Notes under the pieces: generated by a model
What the model was told of the DNA's origin: nothing
What the model saw: only the letters and a program-made list of their open reading frames with translations
Databases searched by the model: none
Assembly: GCA_904379015.1 (NCBI GenBank)
Contig: CAJFHG010000034.1
Location: 1-32,675 of the forward strand
Length of the DNA: 32,675 nt
Source: Candidatus Paralachnospira caecorum
GTDB taxonomy: Bacteria > Bacillota > Clostridia > Lachnospirales > Lachnospiraceae
Direction: 5' to 3'
In this document: one piece after another, positions 23,939-31,592 of the stretch
How the letters are laid out: the number at the start of each line of letters is the position of its first letter
Numbering within the stretch: position 1 is the stretch's first letter
Made by a program: the position numbers and the translations under genes

Positions 23939-24223
23939 TCAGCACGCGTCTTCCGGCGCGTGCTTTTCTGTGTCATGGGAAGCCTGGCCGGCGATCAGGG
24001 CCAGCTTGTCCCGCCTGGACATCCGCTTGACCGCGTACTCCCGTCTCATGGCTTCCTCCTTTGTCTGGAAGGTCTCATAATAGACCAGCTCCACCGGCCG
24101 TTTCCCTTTCGTGTACTTCGCTCCCTTTCCCGCCTGGTGGGCAGCCACCCGCTCCTCCAGATGATTGGTCCAGCCTGTGTAAAGACTGCCGTCCGCGCAT
24201 CTCAGAATATATGTGTAATTCAT
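23939..24223 (-). CDS. GIY-YIG domain protein (UPF0213/YhbQ-like)
   Basis: A 94-residue small GIY-YIG protein. MNYTYILRCADGSLYTGWTN holds the YxYIL and LYTGxTN motifs, followed by the conserved Arg in LEERVAAH, GAKYTKGKRPVELVYYE, and Glu in KEEAMRREYAVKR. Homologues act on DNA or are of unknown role, possibly in repair. The frame is open upstream to 24310, but a promoter at 24231-24259 would start transcription almost at the ATG at 24223. That supports this start and suggests a leaderless mRNA. The 3' end contains the terminator of the converging hemolysin III gene. Confidence 0.9.
   Translation of the reverse strand: MNYTYILRCADGSLYTGWTNHLEERVAAHQAGKGAKYTKGKRPVELVYYETFQTKEEAMRREYAVKRMSRRDKLALIAGQASHDTEKHAPEDAC
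23941..23967. terminator. terminator shared by converging genes
   Basis: AGCACGCG (23941-23948), an 8-base loop and CGCGTGCT (23957-23964) then TTT. It lies 22 bases after the hemolysin III stop and inside the last codons of the GIY-YIG gene. Confidence 0.75.
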
Positions 24224-24230
24224 ATCCCCC

Positions 24231-24259
24231 AGTATATCGAAATTTTCCGGACTGTGCAA
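24231..24259 (-). promoter_or_regulatory. promoter of the GIY-YIG gene
   Basis: Minus strand: TTGCAC (24259-24254), a 17-base spacer and TATACT (24236-24231). Only GGGGGAT separates the -10 from the ATG, so transcription should start at or next to the start codon. Confidence 0.7.
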
Positions 24260-24552
24260 CCATACGGTATCATATGATCGATATGTACGCGCGCGGAAAA
24301 CCGCACGCATTTATGTCATGCACCGGGCACTGCCGCCGGGCATTGCCGGCCGCCGGTATTTTTCCCAATCCATACAGCACTGTCTATCCTGTAACATTCC
24401 GCCCGATGCCTGTATTTTCCTGTCTGCATCCGTACACAATCATGGTTTCCCACACGACCGCTTCTGATACATCCAGTTTCTGTCTGTTCCGGCCCCGCTC
24501 AAAACGGCAGCCGTTTCTTTCCGGCTCTGCTTTATCATATGCCAGATTCCGC
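24260..24552. other. intergenic region without recognisable gene
   Basis: Between the divergent promoters of the GIY-YIG gene and the membrane protein gene. I see GC-rich short repeats of CCGGGCA/GCCGG type around 24320-24355 but no coding signal and no convincing RNA gene. Confidence 0.5.
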
Positions 24553-24581
24553 TTGCGTGCCACTTAAGCCTCTGGTACAAT
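24553..24581 (+). promoter_or_regulatory. extended -10 promoter of the 24657 gene
   Basis: TTGCGT (24553-24558), a 17-base spacer and TACAAT (24576-24581) preceded by TGG. The leader would be about 70 bases. Confidence 0.7.
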
Positions 24582-24656
24582 GAAAATAGTAAAAAGGGAT
24601 TTGTTGCATTGAATTGTCTGAATTTTCTGATAATCAAAAGAAAGGAGGTTTGTGTT

Positions 24657-25373
24657 ATGAAAAAGAAACAACGGCTGCTGCTCTGGCTCCTGACGGTCAT
24701 CCTGATCCTTCCGGCCCCGCTCACTGCCCGGGCGGACAGCGGTCCGAAACCCTCCGTCGTCATCACCGCAGAGGGACTGGAGGGAAGAACCTGCTACGGT
24801 ACGCTGCTTTCCGAAGATCCTTACAATGGTCCCCCGGACCTTGCAGCCATCCAGGCGCCGGACCGGGAAACGCCGGAAGATGAGGATGGTTTCATGACCA
24901 GTGAGATCGGGGAACGGTACGCCTTCGACAGCTATTACACCATGGATCTCAGCGGATCCGGCTCCGGCGTCTCCATTCCCCTGACGGAATCCTACAACTA
25001 TACGAAAGAAATCGTCTCACTGATCGCGCGCATTCTCATCATGATCCTGCTGGAGCTGCTCCTGGCCCTGCTCTTCGGCTTCCGGGAGAAACATCAGCTC
25101 CTTCTGATCACCGCCATCAATGTGCTGACCCAGGTGATCCTCAACGTCGCGGTGAACATTCTCTGGTACACCCGCGGAACCTTCTTCTTCATCTTCATCC
25201 TCGGCGAGCTGATCGTCATGTTCATCGAGCTGGTGCTGTACTTTGCTTTTCTGCCGGGCGTTTCCAGAAAGCCGGCCGATCCGGTCCGCATTTTCGCCTA
25301 CGCGATCCTGGCCAACCTGCTTTCCCTGGCCGCAGGCATCGGCATCGCCGCCTTCGTGCCGGCAATCTTCTGA
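24657..25373 (+). CDS. unrecognised exported/membrane protein
   Basis: I do not recognise this 238-residue protein by function. It has a signal peptide (MKKKQRLLLWLLTVILILPA, then ARA-D cleavage-like site). An extracytoplasmic stretch of about 90 residues with PSVVITAEGLEGRTCYGTLL and acidic segments follows, then four hydrophobic helices in residues about 120-238. The extracytoplasmic part with a Gly/Tyr motif resembles similar hypothetical proteins of gut Clostridia. The ATG at 24657 is set by AAAGGAGG 8 bases before it; an upstream in-frame TTG (24609) is not used on that evidence. It stands alone behind its own promoter and converges on the SipL-like gene. Confidence 0.8.
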   Translation: MKKKQRLLLWLLTVILILPAPLTARADSGPKPSVVITAEGLEGRTCYGTLLSEDPYNGPPDLAAIQAPDRETPEDEDGFMTSEIGERYAFDSYYTMDLSGSGSGVSIPLTESYNYTKEIVSLIARILIMILLELLLALLFGFREKHQLLLITAINVLTQVILNVAVNILWYTRGTFFFIFILGELIVMFIELVLYFAFLPGVSRKPADPVRIFAYAILANLLSLAAGIGIAAFVPAIF

Positions 25374-25424
25374 CAAACATCCGCGCCGCCTTCTGTCCGG
25401 AACAATTTCTTTCCCGGCGTTCTC

Positions 25425-26987
25425 TTAAAGGACCCGTTCCACCTGCTTGACGATCAGGAGACGGTCGCCCGGAACGGGCCCGTTCTCCCCCAGATGGTTC
25501 ATGGAACGCAGGGATTCCACCGCGGCGTGGAATTTTTTCGCGATTTTCCACAGCGTATCATCCGGCTGCACCACATAAACCACAATTCCCGGAAGCTTTT
25601 CCACCTCCTCCAGATCCACAGGGCCTTCTGACACCCCGGTGATCATCTGCTCCTTCGTCCGCTTCCTCACCAGCAGGTCAAACAGCACCACGCCCTTGAT
25701 CTCCATCTCTCCGCCGCCCAGCATGATGGCGCCCAGCTGCTCCAGCCCCGTATTCAGCTGATACACACAGTCCGGATCTATGCCTCTGGCATCGGCCTTG
25801 TACTGGAACGGCATCACCTCCCGCATAGACTGGAGAGGGCTGCTGTCGCTGTCCGTCATGTACAGGATCTTGAGGCACAGGGCTCCTTCGATCAGAAGTC
25901 CGTCTTCCACAATCTCCACATCATCCAGCTTGATGGAGCCGTCCACATGGCAGACCTGCAGGACATTGTCTCCGGTGCTGCTCCTGACTTTCCCGTTCAC
26001 CCGGGTCCTGGAACTGTTGCGCACCAGGATCTCCTCTACCTCCGCCGGCACATATTCCGGCTCCAGCTTTGCCGCCGGAGAATAGACATCGCTCACCACC
26101 TGGATATTCTCTTCCTCATACAGCCTGATATCCAGCTCCAGCACCGCGTCCAGGGCAATGCTCCTGTTCTCCCCGTCGAAATCCGGCTGCTCCTCCATCT
26201 GACAGTGCCCCATATGTACGGTGATCTCCGGATACATATCCTCTGTGACATCGGGAAATTCCAGGGAACCCGCGAAGGGAATCTCCTTTTCCACCCACTG
26301 GGGCGGAATATGGGCCTCCGGCCCCCGGTACACGCAGAAGACATCCAGCACCCCCTGAATGCTCAGGCTCCCGTCGAGGGGCCTGGTCTGCACATTCCGC
26401 AGCCTGCACTGGCCCCAGAGAAGCTCCTCGATATCCGGCTGGCTGCTGCCGATCTCAATCTCCTCCTTGACGCGGTAGGTATCTTTCTGGCAGACCGCCG
26501 CCTGGGCTGCCCGCACCGCCCGCATGAGCATTTCCGCCGGCCCGGCATCCTCGATATCCACGACCGCGTTCTGTTCCTCCAGACCCTCCACAGTCAGCCG
26601 GAAGGTGATGATCGCCTTCACATTGATTTTCCTGGAATGGATCAGCTCGATGGTCAGATCCTCGATCTCCGCTCCGGTCTGCAGGTAATCCCGGCTGTCC
26701 AGCTCCGGCACATTCACATATTCGTCAAAGGGAATGGACCCCGCCATGGATTCCAGCCTGCCTCCCTCCGCCGGGTAATACAGGAGCCTGTAGGAAAGCT
26801 TCCCCCTCAGCTGCACCTTTTCCGGAAGCCGTTTGACCTCCTCGATCTCCACCTCGCCGTCGTCAATGACAATCTTTTCTATGTCCGGCTTCACGTCGGG
26901 CACGATAAAATCATCGTCCATGGTAATCTGAGACATGGTCTTTTTCTTCAGTCGGCACATACGGATACTTTTCTTTTTTAATTCCAC
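25425..26987 (-). CDS. sipL: SipL-like spore protein (DUF3794/SPOCS repeats plus LysM)
   Basis: A 520-residue protein. Three DUF3794 (SPOCS) segments are suggested: DDDFIVPDVKPDIEKIVIDD at the start, a second around EEIEIGSSQPDIEELLWGQC, and a third after about residue 300. The C-terminus is a LysM domain (VYVVQPDDTLWKIAKKFHAA, ending GDRLLIVKQ). This is the layout of SipL of Clostridioides difficile, which binds SpoIVA through LysM and is needed for spore coat assembly. The start is a GTG at 26987: AGGAGG lies 6 bases before it and it gives the family start VELKKKSIRMCRLKKKT. The longer frame to 27011 would overlap the upstream gene. It implies the host can sporulate. Symbol by analogy. Confidence 0.85.
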   Translation of the reverse strand: MELKKKSIRMCRLKKKTMSQITMDDDFIVPDVKPDIEKIVIDDGEVEIEEVKRLPEKVQLRGKLSYRLLYYPAEGGRLESMAGSIPFDEYVNVPELDSRDYLQTGAEIEDLTIELIHSRKINVKAIITFRLTVEGLEEQNAVVDIEDAGPAEMLMRAVRAAQAAVCQKDTYRVKEEIEIGSSQPDIEELLWGQCRLRNVQTRPLDGSLSIQGVLDVFCVYRGPEAHIPPQWVEKEIPFAGSLEFPDVTEDMYPEITVHMGHCQMEEQPDFDGENRSIALDAVLELDIRLYEEENIQVVSDVYSPAAKLEPEYVPAEVEEILVRNSSRTRVNGKVRSSTGDNVLQVCHVDGSIKLDDVEIVEDGLLIEGALCLKILYMTDSDSSPLQSMREVMPFQYKADARGIDPDCVYQLNTGLEQLGAIMLGGGEMEIKGVVLFDLLVRKRTKEQMITGVSEGPVDLEEVEKLPGIVVYVVQPDDTLWKIAKKFHAAVESLRSMNHLGENGPVPGDRLLIVKQVERVL

Positions 26988-26997
26988 GGTTTTCCTC

Positions 26998-27396
26998 CTA
27001 TAAAAACACAACCGGCTCCTCCCTGTAGGGAAGCCTGATCACAATATAAGGGTAAGACGGTGTCCGGGAAACCGTCTCTCCCTGGGAAGGTCCCATGAAT
27101 TCAGTCTCCAGGCAGATGGAGCCGTCCTGCAGATACAGGTCCTTTACAGAAATGCTGTAGCCTCCTGTCTCCTGCATGCCTGCTCCCGCCACCAGATACA
27201 GGTCCTCTCCGCTCTGATAGGTCAGCTTAAATTCCGCTTCCTTTTTCTCGTCGATGACCGACTTCAGCTCCTCCGGTATTTCCGACTCTTCCACTACAGT
27301 AAAATCCAGACTTTCTTTTTCTCCTCCTCCGCTCCCGCATCCGGCCAGCAATAGAACGGAAAGCAGGCCAAAAAGCAGCATCCGATATCGTTTCAT
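26998..27396 (-). CDS. PrcB-like lipoprotein
   Basis: A 132-residue lipoprotein. The signal peptide MKRYRMLLFGLLSVLLLAGC has lipobox LAGC and a Gly-rich stretch after it. The mature domain (FKLTYQSGEDLYLVAGAGMQ, TGGYSISVKDLYLQDGSICL, SYPYIVIRLPYR) resembles the PrcB C-terminal fold, a subunit of a protease complex in Treponema and common as lipoproteins in Clostridia. It lies 10 bases before the SipL-like GTG on the same strand, so the two are probably co-transcribed, which may link it to sporulation. Family call moderate, function unknown. Confidence 0.75.
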   Translation of the reverse strand: MKRYRMLLFGLLSVLLLAGCGSGGGEKESLDFTVVEESEIPEELKSVIDEKKEAEFKLTYQSGEDLYLVAGAGMQETGGYSISVKDLYLQDGSICLETEFMGPSQGETVSRTPSYPYIVIRLPYREEPVVFL

Positions 27397-27475
27397 TCTG
27401 TACGCCCCTCCCGGCGGTCCTCTTTTTTAATGTATGCCGCCGCCGCAGGGTTTATGTCCTTCCCGCATACAGAAC

Positions 27476-27506
27476 GGGGCGGCATGGCATTTTGCCATAC
27501 CGCCCC
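27476..27506. other. strong GC-rich hairpin after the phosphohexomutase gene
   Basis: Arms 27476-27488 and 27494-27506 pair at 12 of 13 positions (one C-A mismatch) around ATTTT. No T-run follows on either strand. It could stop the mutase transcript with a factor, or stabilise its 3' end. The remainder of 27397-27572 shows no gene. Confidence 0.55.
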
Positions 27507-27572
27507 GCGGCAGAGATCAAATTGATTTTCCTCGCTGCAGACGGACAGCCGCCCCCTGCAGTCCTCAGCTTT

Positions 27573-29309
27573 TTACAGCATCTTCTGGATCATATCCAGC
27601 ACTTCTTTTCCGAACTTTTCAGATTTTTCATCGGCATCCTCGAGAGAAGTCCCCTTCACCCCGTAATAGAATTTCACCTTCGGTTCCGTACCGGACGGGC
27701 GGACGCAGAGCCATGCGCCGTCGCTCAGGTCATAATACAGAACATTGGACGCAGGAAGGCCGGTGGAAGAAACAGCGCCTGTGGCCATGTCCACCACGGT
27801 ATCCTTCTGGTAATCCCTGGCCGAAAGAACCTTGTAGCCCGCCACCTCAGAAGGCGTATTGTTTCTCAGTGTCTCCAGAATTTCCCTGATCTTGGCCAGT
27901 CCCTCGATCCCCGCCAGGGTAATGGACTGCACGCCGTCCTTATAATAGCCGTAGCGTTCATACATATCGATCATGGCATCCCAGAGGGTCATGTTCTTCG
28001 TCTTATAATAAGCCGCGGCCTCACACAGCGCCATCGTGGCCACAATGGCGTCCTTGTCCCTGGCATGGGTTCCGATCAGGCAGCCGTAGCTCTCCTCAAA
28101 TCCGAACAGATACGTTCCCTTTCCGGTCTCCTCAAACTTCAGGATCTGCTGTCCGATATACTTGAAGCCGGTCAGCACCTCGATCAGCTGTACGCCGTAA
28201 TAGTTCGCGATGGCATCCGCCAGATTGGAGGTCACGATCGTCTTGATCAGGGCTCCGTCCTCGGGAAGGCCGCCCTCCAGGGCCTTTTTCTGTCCGATCT
28301 CATAATCAGCCAGCAGGCAGCCTGACATGTTTCCTGTGAGGGAAATGTACTCGCCCGATTTTGTATCCTTCACATACACGCCGAGCCTGTCCGCATCGGG
28401 ATCTGTGGCCAGAACCAGATCGGCGTCCTTTTCCCGGGCCAGCTTAAGCGCCAGCGTGAAGGCCTCCGCCGCCTCCGGATTGGGATAGCTGACTGTGGGG
28501 AACTCTCCATCGGGAAGCTCCTGCTCCGGCACCACATAGACATTCTCGAATCCCAGCTCCTTCAGGACCCGGCGGGCCGGAATGTTGCCCGTACCGTGAA
28601 GAGGGGTATAGACAATCTTCAGATTCTTTCCCTCTGCCTCGATGCTGTCCCAGTGCTTCACCTGTTTTTTCAGCTCCGCGATGTAGGAATCATCGATGGC
28701 CTGTCCGATGGTCTCATAAAGTCCCTTCGCTTTGGCCTCTTCCTTTTCCATGGTCTTCATGGCCGCGAAATCGGTCACGGCCTTCACCTCGGCCATAATG
28801 CCCGTGTCATGGGGCGGCGTGATCTGCGCGCCGTCTTCCCAGTATACCTTATATCCGTTATACTCAGGCGGATTGTGGCTCGCCGTGATATTGATCCCGG
28901 CAATACAGCCCAGCGTCCTCACCGCGTACGACAGCTCCGGCGTGGGGCGGAGAGACTCGAACACATAAGCCCTGATGCCGTTGGCCGCCAGGCAGAGCGC
29001 CGCTTCATCGGCAAATTCCGGAGACATCCTTCTGGAGTCATAGGCGATGGCCACGCCCTTGGCGGCGCCGCCTTCTTTCAGGATATAATTGGCCAGTCCC
29101 TGGGTCGCCTTCCGGACCGTGTAAATGTTCATGCGGTTGATGCCGGCGCCGATAATGCCCCGCAGCCCCGCTGTTCCAAAGGAAAGCTCTGTATAAAAAC
29201 GTTCCTTGATCTCATTTTCATCCTGCCCGATCGCCCGCAGCTCTGCTTTTGTCGCTTCATCAATATACGGGCTCTCCAGCCATTCTTCATATGCCTTACG
29301 GTAATCCAT
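27573..29309 (-). CDS. pgcA: phosphoglucomutase / phosphomannomutase (alpha-phosphohexomutase)
   Basis: A complete 578-residue enzyme interconverting glucose-1-phosphate and glucose-6-phosphate (or mannose phosphates). The four domains are marked by the phospho-serine loop TASHNPPEYNGYKVYW (about 145-160), the Mg-binding loop LATDPDADRLGVYV, the sugar-specificity loop GFEESYGCLIG and the phosphate-binding loop RPSGTEPKVKFYY. GTAGLRGIIGAGINRMN near residue 45 is the domain-1 Arg loop. Length and motifs match PgcA of Bacillus, which supplies glucose-1-phosphate for glycolipid, teichoic acid and UDP-glucose. That agrees with the surface-glycan genes in this window, though it is 24 kb away from them. 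AAGGAG precedes the ATG. Its promoter lies at 29384-29412. Confidence 0.95.
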   Translation of the reverse strand: MDYRKAYEEWLESPYIDEATKAELRAIGQDENEIKERFYTELSFGTAGLRGIIGAGINRMNIYTVRKATQGLANYILKEGGAAKGVAIAYDSRRMSPEFADEAALCLAANGIRAYVFESLRPTPELSYAVRTLGCIAGINITASHNPPEYNGYKVYWEDGAQITPPHDTGIMAEVKAVTDFAAMKTMEKEEAKAKGLYETIGQAIDDSYIAELKKQVKHWDSIEAEGKNLKIVYTPLHGTGNIPARRVLKELGFENVYVVPEQELPDGEFPTVSYPNPEAAEAFTLALKLAREKDADLVLATDPDADRLGVYVKDTKSGEYISLTGNMSGCLLADYEIGQKKALEGGLPEDGALIKTIVTSNLADAIANYYGVQLIEVLTGFKYIGQQILKFEETGKGTYLFGFEESYGCLIGTHARDKDAIVATMALCEAAAYYKTKNMTLWDAMIDMYERYGYYKDGVQSITLAGIEGLAKIREILETLRNNTPSEVAGYKVLSARDYQKDTVVDMATGAVSSTGLPASNVLYYDLSDGAWLCVRPSGTEPKVKFYYGVKGTSLEDADEKSEKFGKEVLDMIQKML

Positions 29310-29383
29310 GTCAAACTCCTTCCCTTGGCAGATAATTTCCGGCGCTCCTGCCGGTTTCCTGGTTCCGCCTTCATCTGAATCCT

Positions 29384-29412
29384 ATTATAATATACGTCTC
29401 TGTAAAATTCAA
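29384..29412 (-). promoter_or_regulatory. promoter of the phosphohexomutase gene
   Basis: Minus strand: TTGAAT (29412-29407), a 17-base spacer and a perfect TATAAT (29389-29384), about 75 bases before the ATG. Confidence 0.8.
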
Positions 29413-29465
29413 CAAAGAAATACCGTTGATTCTCTATATTCTTCGTCATTTTGTCTGGTTTTTTG

Positions 29466-29790
29466 TCAATTTGCCCCGGATACAGTCTCTTCCCGGGAAG
29501 AGACCGCCGCAAAATCATCATCAGGATTCAAAACCTGAAACGGCTCTGCTTTCGGGAAGGGGACAGACTGGATAATCCGCAATCGCTGTTCCATATTGGC
29601 AACGTCAGTTTTATACCTTTTCCCATCAGAGGACAGCATTTTCAGTTGTACGATTTTCTCGTACAACTCAACCGCACCCTCTTTTTTTCAGCTTTCGCTT
29701 TAAGTCATTCCAATACCGGCGCGGATTTTCTGTGCCGGTCAAAACGGAAATAACATCCACAATGGAAAAGTACCATATATACTCCAATAA
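29466..29790 (-). pseudogene. BRO-N domain (phage antirepressor/DinD-like) gene remnant, frameshifted
   Basis: On the minus strand from about 29775: WYFSIVDVISVLTGTENPRR, YWNDLKRKLKK, then a frame change, then GAVELYEKIVQLKMLSSDGK and RYKTDVANMEQRLRIIQSVP. These are consecutive segments of the BRO-N domain found in phage antirepressors and DinD-like proteins. The break coincides with a run of seven A (29698-29692); with six A the frame would be open across it. After PKAEPFQ the similarity ends and a stop follows at 29466, so the C-terminal part is lost. The first codons are also unclear. It is a relic of a phage or mobile element, or a locus tuned by the homopolymer. Confidence 0.75.
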
Positions 29791-29833
29791 ATGATATAAT
29801 TGTGCTAACAATCCTCCCTATAAAACATATTCT

Positions 29834-30323
29834 TTATATTCCATATAAATTTGTAAACCGGCTGATCATCGCGGCCCCCTCAGCCCGATTAACATAACCT
29901 AATGAGTTAAGGTTTTCAACAGACTGCCCTATAATGCCGGCGCCTACTGCCCACTCCATTGCTTCCCATGCATATTCGCTGGTCCATGCGCCATCGACAT
30001 AATCGCTTAAGTCTCCCCTGGCAGAGGTGTCATAGCCCATATAATTCGCGTATCGGAATAGGATAAGGGCGAAATCCTGCCTGTAGATGTTAGACCATGC
30101 ACCCAGTTTTCCACTATTCCCTGTCATACGCCCATACCGCCGCATTGGCAAAATAATCATCTCCGCTTACATCCGGGTAAATATCCCGGTACGTGACTGC
30201 CGGACTTCCGGCCATCCGGTATAATAACAGAGCAGCATCCTGTCTCACCAAATAGGACATGGGATCGAAATTACCGGTATCTCCCTTTCCAGTCATATAA
30301 CCTTTTCTGTAGACATCAAATAC
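29834..30323 (-). pseudogene. 3' part of a subtilisin-SLH surface protein gene, cut off by an IS element
   Basis: Reading away from the IS, the minus strand gives FDVYRKGYMTGKGDTGNFDP and MSYLVRQDAALLLYRMAG, then YRDIYPDVSGDDYFANAAVW-AYDR, a frame change near 30114-30125, then TGNSGKLGAWSNIYRQDFAL, YANYMGYDTS and WAVGAGIIGQSVENLNSLGY, ending MISRFTNLYGI and a stop at 29834. Together these are about three S-layer homology domains, which anchor proteins to cell-wall polymers. The first continues a domain that begins on the other side of the IS. Besides the insertion, the frame is broken in the second SLH domain. Loss between near-identical short repeats (GACAGGG...) is a possible cause but is speculation. 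Confidence 0.85.
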
Positions 30324-30325
30324 TA

Positions 30326-30350
30326 CTACAATAGAAAATAAATAACTAGC
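30326..30350. repeat. left terminal inverted repeat of the IS630 element
   Basis: Begins CTACAATAGAAAATAAATAA and ends CTAGC; pairs with 31568-31592 at about 19 of 25 positions, strongest in the inner AATAAATAA and TAGC parts. Confidence 0.85.
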
Positions 30351-30405
30351 TATATTCTTCTGCTTGTGCTATACTGTAATCATAAAGAAGAAATGAGGTA
30401 TCAGT

Positions 30406-31572
30406 ATGGCACATGCAAAGACAATAACGCTCACAAATGATGATTTAGAATATCTGCAGTCTCTTATCCGTCAGCGCACAATCCAGGCACAGGTTGTTGA
30501 TCGTGCAAAAATACTTATTTATAAATCTCAGGGTTCATCAAACAGTGATATTGCTGAACGTTTGGATGTTAACATCAATACAGTGAAACTTTGCCTTTCC
30601 AAATTTAAAGAAGGCGGTGTGCAGCGCGCACTATTTGATGATCCGCGTAAAGGACGTCCTGTTGAGATCACAAACGATGCGATTTCCTGGATGATCAGTA
30701 TAGCCTGCCAGCGCCCCTGTGACCTTGGATATTCGCAGGAATTGTGGACTTTAAAAAATCTTCACCAGCATATTCAGAGCCATGCAACGGAAGCCGGATA
30801 TCCAAGGCTGGCAACGATTACAAGACCCATGGTGCAAAAAATATTGAAGAACTCTGAGATCAAACCTTTTAAAATCAAGTATTATTGCGAGAAGAGAGAT
30901 CCTGATTTCGAGTCGAAAATGCACGATGTTCTGGTCGTATACAAACAGGTCGAAATGCAATTCGATGAAAAAGGGAACATCATAATTCCAACAGAAGGGC
31001 CTATGGTTCATACGGTGTCCTGTGACGAAAAGCCAGGGATACAGGCAATTGCAACAACAGGAGATGATCTCAGGCCAACTCCCGAAAATGGCTGTGTATA
31101 TCGGGACTATGAGTATAAACGTCTTGGGACATTATCTCTCATTGCGGGAATTGACCTTCTTACCGGGATAGCTGTACCAGTAGTAAGTGAAACGCATAAA
31201 AGTTCCGACTTTATAACGCTGCTTGAAAAACTTGACAATATGTATCCCGAGGGGGATATTGTCAGGATTATTTGTGATAATCATTCGGCTCACAAGTCAA
31301 AAGAAGTCCAGAATTATCTGGCAGCAAAACCAGAAGGACGTTTTGTCTTTGTTTTTACGCCAAAGCATGCATCCTGGCTGAATCTGATAGAAAGCTTTTT
31401 TAGTAAGATGACAAAACAGATGTTAAGAGGTATCCGGGTCAATTCCAAAGAAGAACTGTCAAAGCGTATATATCAATATTTTGATGAAGTTAATGCTGAA
31501 CCCGTTGTGTTCCATTGGACATATAAGCTTGACGAAATATCCAAAGAAGAAGCAAAATCTAAATGTAGCTAA
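30406..31572 (+). CDS. IS630-family transposase
   Basis: A 388-residue DDE transposase. The N-terminal third holds helix-turn-helix domains (SNSDIAERLDVNINTVKLCL, then the DDPRKGRP linker). The catalytic triad is visible: first Asp in VHTVSCDEKPGIQAIA, second Asp in IICDNHSAHKS, and Glu in ASWLNLIESFFSKM, about 37 residues after the second Asp by my count. That is longer than the 34 usual for IS630. It cuts and pastes the element into TA sites. GAGGTATC precedes the ATG. The stop codon lies inside the right terminal repeat, as in compact IS elements. AT-rich codon use differs from the chromosomal genes, as expected for a recent arrival. Confidence 0.95.
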   Translation: MAHAKTITLTNDDLEYLQSLIRQRTIQAQVVDRAKILIYKSQGSSNSDIAERLDVNINTVKLCLSKFKEGGVQRALFDDPRKGRPVEITNDAISWMISIACQRPCDLGYSQELWTLKNLHQHIQSHATEAGYPRLATITRPMVQKILKNSEIKPFKIKYYCEKRDPDFESKMHDVLVVYKQVEMQFDEKGNIIIPTEGPMVHTVSCDEKPGIQAIATTGDDLRPTPENGCVYRDYEYKRLGTLSLIAGIDLLTGIAVPVVSETHKSSDFITLLEKLDNMYPEGDIVRIICDNHSAHKSKEVQNYLAAKPEGRFVFVFTPKHASWLNLIESFFSKMTKQMLRGIRVNSKEELSKRIYQYFDEVNAEPVVFHWTYKLDEISKEEAKSKCS

Positions 31573-31592
31573 TTATTTATTATTCAATGTAC
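31568..31592. repeat. right terminal inverted repeat of the IS630 element
   Basis: On the minus strand it begins GTACATTGAATAATAAATAA and ends TTAGC; partner of 30326-30350. It overlaps the last 5 bases of the transposase gene. Confidence 0.85.

Larger units (their letters stand above)
30326..31592 (+). mobile_element. IS630-family insertion sequence, 1,267 bp
   Basis: Bounded by TA dinucleotides (30324-30325 and 31593-31594), the target duplication of IS630/Tc1 elements. The imperfect 25-bp terminal repeats match at about 19 positions. Removing the element and one TA rejoins the host frame exactly (GACTGGTTTTATGATG-TA-GTATTTGATG on the minus strand), giving DWFYDVVFDVYRKGYMTG, a normal SLH start. 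It contains one transposase gene in one frame, so the copy may be active. Confidence 0.93.

Noticed and set aside
29645-29698. Programmed -1 frameshift signal (A7 plus hairpin) in the BRO-N remnant
   Set aside because: The shift needed is +1, the hairpin is about 24 bases away (too far), and the C-terminus is lost anyway.
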